DNA of 64,000 bases from Mesorhizobium australicum WSM2073 (GTDB lineage: Bacteria > Pseudomonadota > Alphaproteobacteria > Rhizobiales > Rhizobiaceae): the NCBI RefSeq assembly GCF_000230995.2, contig NC_019973.1, positions 1,364,001 through 1,428,000 of the forward strand, read 5' to 3'. The notes under the pieces are model-generated. The model was not told the origin of the DNA. It made no database searches and was given only the letters and a program-made list of their open reading frames with translations. A program made the position numbers and the translations under genes. Position 1 is the first letter of the stretch, and every line of letters starts with the position of its first letter. Below, one piece after another: positions 57,671 through 64,000 of this stretch.

Positions 57671-58759
57671 ATGGCGAATGGGCTCGATGATGTGGTGGCG
57701 GCCGAAACCGTGCTGTCCGACGTGGATGGCCTGGGCGGCCGCCTGACGATCCGAGGTCATTCGCTTGGGGACTTGGCTGGACGATGGAGTTACGCCCGGG
57801 TCGTCCGCCTGCTGCTGGACGGCTTCTTCGACGATCTGCCCGGTGACGCCGAACTGGCGGCAAAGTTGGGCTAGGCACGCGTCGAGGTCTTCGACCGGCT
57901 CGCGCCTTCGCTGCCCCTGCTGGCGCCGCTCGAAATCTACAGCACCATGCGCGCCGGCATGGCCTTGCTGCCGGATGGCGAAACGCTGGCGGACGCCCTG
58001 CGGCTGATCGCTGCGCCCGCGGTGCTGACGCCGGCCCTGCTGCGCCTGCGGCGCGGAGAGCAGCCGATCGCACCCGACGGTAAGGCGGATCATGCCACCG
58101 ACATGTTGAGGATGCTCAGGGGATCGGCCCCGTCGCCGGCATTGGCAAACGCGCTCGACACCTATCTGGTGACCGTTTGCGATCATGGCCTCAATGCCTC
58201 GACCTTCGCCACCCGCGTCGTCGCTTCGACCCTGGCGGGCCTGACATCGTCGGTGCTAGCCGGGCTTGGCGCGCTCAAGGGGCCGCTGCATGGCGGCGCG
58301 CCCGGCCCGGTCATCGAGATGCTCGACGCCATCGCCGCGCATGGCGATGCGGCCACCTGGCTGCGCGACGAGATCGCGCATGGCGAACGCATCATGGGCT
58401 TCGGTCACCGCATCTACCGCGTGCGCGATCCGCGTGCCGATGTCCTGAAAGCGTTGGTGCGCAAGCTTGGCGGTGAGGGCGACACCGGCAGGCGGCTGGC
58501 TTTCGCCGAGACGGTCGAGCAAACCGCGCTCGACGTGCTCCGGGTCGCCAAGCCGCAGCGTTCGCTGCAGACCAATGTCGAATTCTACACCGCACTGGTG
58601 CTGGAGGCGGCAGGGTTTCCGCCCGAGGCGTTCAGCAATGTCTTCGCAGCCGGACGCGTCGCCGGGTGGGTCGCGCACGCGCGCGAGCAGCAGACCACCG
58701 GACGGCTGATCCGTCCGCAGTCACGCTATATCGGGCCTGTGCCGGACCTCGTCGCCTAG
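57671..58759 (+). pseudogene. Citrate synthase-like gene interrupted by an in-frame amber codon
   Basis: The reading frame continues without frameshift through citrate synthase motifs (LKGPLHGGAPGPV, GFGHRIYRVRDPRADVLKAL, NVEFYTALVLEAAGFPPEAF). It carries TAG at 57872-57874, after AELAAKLG and before ARVEVFDRLAPSLPL. One C-to-T change from CAG (Gln) would explain it. The start ATG has AAGGAGA upstream. The NVEFY segment has Glu where citrate synthases have the catalytic Asp, so the intact ancestor may already have differed. It is either a recent pseudogene, a sequencing error, or has a restart at 57947. Confidence 0.8.
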
Positions 58760-58977
58760 CTCCCATGCCTGGCTTCATGTCTGTTTCGAAAGCCGCGGTC
58801 TCTCCGCATGCAGCGATTGGCTTTCGCACGACCGAAATTTCATGTGATCACGCGAGCGTGTTCGTGTTCTTGCCTTGGCCCATCCTTATATGCTGCACTG
58901 CAACATAAGCTGGCGATAGCTGCTTCCTTCGAATGACGTTGGGGGGCGGGCTGGCGTATCAGGATGACAGGAACGCC

Positions 58978-60108
58978 ATGACGAAGAACGGCAAGGCGGA
59001 GGAAAAGAAGAAGATCAACATCGCTCTCCAGGGTGGCGGCTCGCATGGCGCCTTTTCCTGGGGCGTGCTCGACCGGCTGCTGGAGGATGGCAGGCTGGAG
59101 ATATCGGCGGTGTCCGGTACCAGTGCCGGCGCGATGAACGCGGTGGCGCTGGCTGACGGTTTTGTCAGAGGCGGGGTCGAGGGCGCGCGCAAGAAGCTGG
59201 ACGATTTCTGGCGCGCGGTGGCGGCGAAGGGACGGTTCAGCCCGGTGCAACGCATGCCGTGGGATGTCGCCTGGGGCAATTGGTCGATCGAGAACACGCC
59301 GGGCTATGTCTTCTTCGACACCATGTCGCGGGTATTCTCGCCCTATGTCGCCAACCCGCTCGGCCTCAATCCGCTGCGCGACGTCGTCGCGCAGGAGATC
59401 GATTTCGGGAATGTCCATGCCTGCAAGCCGATGGAACTGTTCATCTCCGCCACCAATGTCGAGACAGGGCAGTTGCGAGTGTTTTCCGATGGCGAGATCG
59501 ATCTCGACACAGTGATGGCCTCGGCCTGCCTGCCGCAACTGTTCCGTGCTGTCGAGATCAAGGGCGTGCCCTATTGGGATGGCGGCTATGGCGGCAACCC
59601 GGCGCTCTATCCGTTCTTCAAGACGGCGGCGACCGAGGACGTGCTTCTGGTGCAGATCAACCCGGTGGTGCGCGAGGGAACACCAAGAAGCGCCAACGAG
59701 ATCCAGAACCGCATCGACGAGATCACCTTCAATGCCGGGCTGCTGCGCGAATTCCGCTCGATCGCCTTCGTCAAGGAGCTGATCGCCGCCGGGCGTCTGC
59801 CGCATGGCGAATACCGGGACATCCGCATGCACCGCATCGATGCCGACGAGGCGTTCAAGGATCTGTCGGCATCCTCGAAGGTCAATGCCGAATGGGCCTT
59901 CCTGACCTATCTGCGCGACCTCGGCCGCACCGCCGCCAGCGACTGGCTTGAAGAGAATTACGATGCCGTCGGCAAGCATGCCACGCTCGACCTCTCGGGC
60001 GAACTCGACGACGGTTTCAAGCCGGTCCGCGGTCCGGCACCGGGCCGTCGCGTGAAGGAGTTTCTCGCCGTTCGCAAGAATCCGGAGGCAGAGCGCCGTC
60101 GGGCCTGA
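58978..60108 (+). CDS. Patatin-like phospholipase
   Basis: A 376-residue protein. The oxyanion loop is ALQGGGSHGAFSWGVLDRLL, the serine hydrolase motif is GTSAGAMNAVAL and the dyad Asp is in WDGGYGGNPALYP. It probably hydrolyses phospholipids or polyhydroxybutyrate granule-associated esters; family members include rhizobial PHB-linked patatins. I start at the ATG before TKNGK because AGGA lies close upstream; a start 15 codons earlier is possible. Confidence 0.87.
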   Translation: MTKNGKAEEKKKINIALQGGGSHGAFSWGVLDRLLEDGRLEISAVSGTSAGAMNAVALADGFVRGGVEGARKKLDDFWRAVAAKGRFSPVQRMPWDVAWGNWSIENTPGYVFFDTMSRVFSPYVANPLGLNPLRDVVAQEIDFGNVHACKPMELFISATNVETGQLRVFSDGEIDLDTVMASACLPQLFRAVEIKGVPYWDGGYGGNPALYPFFKTAATEDVLLVQINPVVREGTPRSANEIQNRIDEITFNAGLLREFRSIAFVKELIAAGRLPHGEYRDIRMHRIDADEAFKDLSASSKVNAEWAFLTYLRDLGRTAASDWLEENYDAVGKHATLDLSGELDDGFKPVRGPAPGRRVKEFLAVRKNPEAERRRA

Positions 60109-60908
60109 GCCCGCCGGCGGCACGGCGGGGTCTCCGCAGCAGCGCGTAGTCCAGCGCTGCTGGCGTGACAGCAACCTTGGCGTGCGGAAGAGCCGTCATC
60201 ATGCTGACGCCTGTTGCCACCAACGGTCAGATGACGCCGGGCGGAAGACGTCCGAAGGGATCGGGCGCAATGCTCGATCCCGAATTGCGAATGGGACGAA
60301 ACACACCCGGTGTTCCCGCCCTGTCTCGTGCCGAGCCCTATGTCGCGCGTATCGCGACGCGATTGTCCAGGGCGTAAGAATGCGGGCGCGTCGAGTTTTT
60401 CAGCATCAGGTTCGACCTCGGGGCATTGGCGGCGGCAAGCCTGACCTGAAAGCTTTCCGTGCCTCTTTTTCGAGGGATTCCAGCGGCTTGGCCGAGTGTT
60501 GTGGTGTCTTTGTCATTGCCCATCGTAGACCGCACTGACGCGGGATCGTCGGTTTGTGCCTGCACTTCGATCCGCGACGCGATGCGGATCGCGGCTGTAT
60601 TCGGAGACGGCCGGACGGGCCTGTGGCGAGCCGCGCTGGTCTCCGGTGGACGATGTTTCAGAGCCGGATCGTGAGCCGGCGGCCGGCTTCACCAAGTAGC
60701 CTGGCAAGTCACGAAGAACCGTTTCATGGCGGCCACGCCTTGTTCGGCTACGCAATGCTGCTGCAACTTTGGGGCTATATTGCGATGCAACTTTGATGTA
60801 GAAGCGCGCTCGCCGATCACGGCAATTTGAACACGGTCGAGCGCGCACCCATATCGGCGACGCGCACGCGTCATCAGACGCGGTGCTGGCCGAACCCGCA
60901 GTGGAAAA
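60109..60908. other. 800-base region without a convincing gene, upstream of RND efflux genes
   Basis: Short open frames here have no recognisable motif. A TetR-type regulator, often found next to RND pumps, is not visible. Bases 60755-60800 contain a direct repeat GCAACTTTG...GCAACTTTGATG around GCTATATT, which could be the efflux promoter/operator. Confidence 0.5.
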
Positions 60909-62108
60909 ATGACGATGCCTAAAATCAGGTTTCACAAGCTTGCAGCCATTGTTGTGCTCATCGGTTTCGCGGCGTGGATGGCGACAGGCGAGTTCTCGTC
61001 GGTCGGCAGCTTCTCGTCGGTCGGCAGCGTAGCGGCGAACAAGGCCAAGGCAGCCGAAGCCGAGCAGGGCAAGACGCCGGACGCGAGCAAGCCGAAGACG
61101 GCGGAAGCCGAACCGAAAGCCCCGCTGCGTACCGTCGCTGTGGTGACGCCGCCGCGAAAGACCTATGCGCGCGCCATCCGCATTTCCGGGCTGACCGAAG
61201 CCGACAAGCGCGCGGTGCTGGCAACCCGCGTCGCCGGCGTCATCGACAAGCTGCCGGTCAAGCAGGGCGACCACGTCAAGACCGGCGACCTGGTGCTGAT
61301 GCTCGCCGCCGAGGAAAAGATCTCGATGGTCGACAACGCCAAGCAGCTTGTGGCGCAGCGCAAGGCCGAACTCGACGCCGCCGAGCGTCTGGCCAAGACA
61401 GGCAATTTGCCGAAGCTGCAGCTCGACACCGCCCGCTCCAACCTGACCCAGGCGCAATCCCAGCTGGACACCGCACAGGCCGAGCTCGACCGCAACGAAG
61501 TGAAGGCACCGTTCGACGGCGTCATCGACCGGGTGCCGGTGGAACTCGGCAGCTCCGTCATGCAGGGCGGCGAGGTGGCGACGATCCTCAAGCTCGACCC
61601 GGTGATCGCGCGCGGCGAAATCAGCGAGCGCGACCTCGGCTATCTCAAGATCGGCGACAAGGCCAGCGTTCGGCTGGTCAGCGGCCAGACCGTCGAAGGC
61701 ACCGTGCGCTATATCAGCCGCGACGCCTCGTCGGCGACCCGCACCTTCCGTGTCGAGATTGCCATCCCCAATGCCGATGGCTCGGTGCCGGCCGGCATGA
61801 CGGCCGAAATCCGGCTCAGCGCGCTGCCGACCGACGCGGTGCTTTTGCCGCGCTCGGTGGTGACGCTCGGCGACAAGGGCGACCTCGGCATCCGCGCCGT
61901 CGGAAAGGACAACAAGGTGGCGTTCTTCCCGATCGATCTGGTCGACGATACGCCGACCGGTCTCGTGCTTGGCGGCATCCCGGCCGATGCACGCATCATC
62001 GTTGCCGGCCAGGAACTGGTGAAGGAAGGCGACGAGGTCCATCCGGTCGAGGCCGATCAGGCGACCATCAAAAAACTGATCGGCGAAGCCACCGCCGGGA
62101 CGCAGTAG
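60909..62108 (+). CDS. RND efflux periplasmic adaptor subunit
   Basis: The 399-residue membrane-fusion protein has an N-terminal anchor (LAAIVVLIGFAAWMATG). Lipoyl halves (ATRVAGVIDKLPVKQGDHVKTGDLVLML and ELDRNEVKAPFDGVIDRVPVELGSSVMQGGEVATIL) flank a helical hairpin. Beta-barrel and membrane-proximal parts follow (VEIAIPNADGSVPAGMTAEIRL). It bridges the pump to an outer-membrane channel. The pump gene follows after 80 bases. Confidence 0.92.
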   Translation: MTMPKIRFHKLAAIVVLIGFAAWMATGEFSSVGSFSSVGSVAANKAKAAEAEQGKTPDASKPKTAEAEPKAPLRTVAVVTPPRKTYARAIRISGLTEADKRAVLATRVAGVIDKLPVKQGDHVKTGDLVLMLAAEEKISMVDNAKQLVAQRKAELDAAERLAKTGNLPKLQLDTARSNLTQAQSQLDTAQAELDRNEVKAPFDGVIDRVPVELGSSVMQGGEVATILKLDPVIARGEISERDLGYLKIGDKASVRLVSGQTVEGTVRYISRDASSATRTFRVEIAIPNADGSVPAGMTAEIRLSALPTDAVLLPRSVVTLGDKGDLGIRAVGKDNKVAFFPIDLVDDTPTGLVLGGIPADARIIVAGQELVKEGDEVHPVEADQATIKKLIGEATAGTQ

Positions 62109-62188
62109 CGCATGGGCGCCGGCGCCGGGCCTTGTCCGGCGACAGCATGTCCGTTCGCCACTCCCGAAAGCAACAGCAGGCATAAGTC

Positions 62189-64000
62189 ATGGATATCGTC
62201 AGACTCGCAATCAACAATGCCCGCCTGACCATCTCGGTCCTGGTCTTCCTGCTGATTGCAGGCTGGGTCGCCTATCAGTCGACACCGAAGGAAGCGGAAC
62301 CCGATGTTCCGATTCCGATGATGTATGTCAGCCTGATCTATCAAGGCATTTCGCCGGAGGATTCCGAGCGTCTTCTGCTGCGGCCGATGGAAAGCAAGTT
62401 GAAAAGCCTGAAGGGCCTCAAGGAGATGCGCTCGGCCGCCTTCCAGGGCGGCGGCTACGTTCTGGTCGAGTTCCAGCCGCAGACGAACCTGGCGACGGCA
62501 CTGCAGGACACACGCTCCAAGGTGCAGGACGGCAAGGCCGACCTGCCGCAGGCGGCCGAGGAGCCTGTCGTCACGGAGGTCAACATTTCCGAATTCCCGG
62601 TGCTCGTCGTCACGCTGTCCGGCGAATTGCCCGAACGCGTGCTGGCTGCCGCGGCGCGCGAACTGCGTGATCGCATCGAGGAAGTGCCCGGCGTGCTCGA
62701 AGGCTCGTTGCAGGGCTCGCGCGACGATCTGGTCGAGGTCGTCATCGATCCGATGAAGCTGTCGTCCTATGGCCTGCAGCTCGACCAGCTAATCGGCGCG
62801 GTCGGTGCTTCCAACAGCCTGGTCGCCGCCGGCAACATCGAGGGCTCGGAAGGCAAATATGCCGTCAAGGTGCCGTCGCTGATCGAGACACCCGAGGATG
62901 TGGCGGCACTTCCCGTGGTCGCCGGGCCCAATGCCGTGGTGCAGGCCAAGGACATCGCGACGATACGCTCGACCTTCGCCGACGCGACGACAATCACGCG
63001 CCTCAACGGCAAGCCGGCCATCGCCATCGAAGTCAAAAAGCGCATCGGCGCCAATCTGATCGATACGCTGACCAAGGTCAGGGAGGTGTCGGATGCCTTC
63101 GTCAAGACCATGCCCGAGGGCATGCACGTCACCTACACGCAGGACAAGTCGGTCTTCGTCAACCAGCTGCTGGGGGACTTGCAGAACCATGTGATGATCG
63201 CCGTCATCCTGGTGTTCATCGTCATCCTCTACGCGCTGTCCGGCCGTGCCTCGCTGCTGATTGGCCTGGCCATTCCGTCGTCCTTCCTAATCGGTATCCT
63301 GCTGCTTGCCATGATGGGCTACACGATCAACATGATCGTGCTGTTCAGCCTCATCCTGGCGGTCGGCATGCTGGTCGACGACGCCATCATCGTCACCGAG
63401 TTCGCCGAACGAAGGATGAGCGAAGGCATGCCGAAGCAGGAAGCCTTCGCGCTTGCCGCCAAGCGCATGGCCGGCCCGGTCATCGCCGCGACGATGACGC
63501 GTATCGCCGCCTTCTCGCCGCTGTTGTTCTGGCCCGGCATCATCGGCGATTTCATGAAGTACATGCCGATCACGCTGATCGTCACGCTGTCGGCCTCGAT
63601 GCTCTATGCGCTGGTCTTCGCGCCGACGCTGGGCGCTATATTCGCCAAGGCGCCGCAGCATCACGAGGATGGCAATCGCGACGGCTGGTACATGGCTGTC
63701 GTCAAGCAGGCGGTGCGCTTTCCCATCACCGTGATGGTGCTCACCGTCGTCTTGCTGACCGGTATTTTCGTTGGCTATTCAAAGTACGGTGCCGGCGTCG
63801 AGTTTTTCCCGAGCGTCGAACCTGACTACGGCCTGCTTTACGTGCATGCCCGCGGCAACCTTTCGCTGGCCGAAATGGATACGGCGACCAAGATCGCCGA
63901 GAGCCGGTTGCTCGGGTGGCCTGGCGTGAAGTCGGTCTACACCCGCGTCGGCAAGACGCAGGGCGGCGGCCAGGACGTGCCCGAGGACGTCGTCGGCGTC
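62189..64000 (+). CDS. RND efflux pump permease (partial, runs off the window)
   Basis: 604 codons are visible with no stop, beginning MDIVRLAINNARLTISVLVFLLIAGW. Features match an AcrB/HAE1-type pump: EADPxxP-like KEAEPDVPIP, periplasmic porter domains, and helix 4 LILAVGMLVDDAIIVTEFAERRM with the proton-relay Asp pair. A second half beginning at FPITVMVLTVVLLTGIFVGY has just started. The substrate is unknown. The adaptor upstream is its partner. Confidence 0.93.
   Translation, partial: MDIVRLAINNARLTISVLVFLLIAGWVAYQSTPKEAEPDVPIPMMYVSLIYQGISPEDSERLLLRPMESKLKSLKGLKEMRSAAFQGGGYVLVEFQPQTNLATALQDTRSKVQDGKADLPQAAEEPVVTEVNISEFPVLVVTLSGELPERVLAAAARELRDRIEEVPGVLEGSLQGSRDDLVEVVIDPMKLSSYGLQLDQLIGAVGASNSLVAAGNIEGSEGKYAVKVPSLIETPEDVAALPVVAGPNAVVQAKDIATIRSTFADATTITRLNGKPAIAIEVKKRIGANLIDTLTKVREVSDAFVKTMPEGMHVTYTQDKSVFVNQLLGDLQNHVMIAVILVFIVILYALSGRASLLIGLAIPSSFLIGILLLAMMGYTINMIVLFSLILAVGMLVDDAIIVTEFAERRMSEGMPKQEAFALAAKRMAGPVIAATMTRIAAFSPLLFWPGIIGDFMKYMPITLIVTLSASMLYALVFAPTLGAIFAKAPQHHEDGNRDGWYMAVVKQAVRFPITVMVLTVVLLTGIFVGYSKYGAGVEFFPSVEPDYGLLYVHARGNLSLAEMDTATKIAESRLLGWPGVKSVYTRVGKTQGGGQDVPEDVVGV

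Noticed and set aside
57872..57874. TAG read as pyrrolysine or another programmed recoding
   Set aside because: No recoding context is visible, the family does not use it, and a single C-to-T change from CAG explains it more simply.
60165..60538. Small genes between the patatin and efflux genes
   Set aside because: Translations have no motif, start sites are poor and the frames overlap one another; probably chance.

Overview
This window is a stretch of alphaproteobacterial chromosome. I infer order Hyphomicrobiales (Rhizobiales), most likely Mesorhizobium or a close relative. The base composition is GC-rich. Gene content and order fit the order: ruvCAB next to an RcdA-like (DUF1465) gene, a complete tol-pal cluster, serC-serA behind a serC-type RNA leader, phbAB with divergent phaR, CarD, and a Suv3-like helicase. 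Omp25/RopB-like barrels, an RpoH2-type sigma factor, CtrA boxes and rhizobial palindromic repeats point the same way. I see no rRNA, tRNA, CRISPR array, prophage or IS element. The window is core chromosome with small insertions.

Layout. 1-5.3 kb: two small membrane proteins, a candidate suhB/MmgR-type sRNA, the RcdA-like gene under two perfect CtrA boxes, and ruvC-ruvA-ruvB split by a VapBC-type toxin-antitoxin pair. 5.5-7.7 kb: a Tat-exported phosphoesterase and a secreted GH5 glycosidase. 7.7-21.7 kb: ybgC-tolQRAB-pal-cpoB, then tilS, ftsH, two cysteine-repeat exported proteins and glmM. A four-helix-bundle gene flanked by inverted repeats sits between tolB and pal. 22-27 kb: two outer-membrane barrels, each behind a perfect CtrA box, then serC-serA. 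27-31 kb: a three-gene periplasmic flavoprotein dehydrogenase (small subunit, GMC subunit, tri-heme cytochrome c). 31-42 kb: a DMT exporter, purA, a proline/alanine-rich membrane protein, CcdAB, an ABC-F ATPase and thiamine pyrophosphokinase. A TPP riboswitch then leads into thiBPQ. 42-49 kb: an M48 lipoprotein protease, an RpoH-type sigma factor, a polar amino-acid ABC transporter, CarD and ferredoxin FdxA. 49-56 kb: an S4 RNA-binding protein with the Suv3-like helicase, a non-coding island dense in GANTC sites, phbB-phbA, and phaR preceded by two PhaR-type operators. 56-64 kb: divergent citrate-synthase-like genes (one interrupted by an in-frame amber codon), a patatin-like phospholipase, and an RND efflux adaptor and pump that runs off the end.

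Common themes. Envelope maintenance (Tol-Pal, FtsH, GlmM, OMPs, M48 protease) and cell-cycle control (RcdA-like gene, CtrA boxes, GANTC cluster) dominate. Several units carry recognisable cis-regulation: the TPP riboswitch, serC leader, PhaR operators and toxin-antitoxin operators. Small insertions (VapBC, CcdAB, the four-helix-bundle element, palindromic repeats) sit precisely at junctions of core operons. I found no large undescribed defence or biosynthetic system. The most novel candidates are the inverted-repeat four-helix-bundle element between tolB and pal, the GANTC/DnaA-box-like island at 52.9-53.3 kb, and the CtrA-linked envelope genes.
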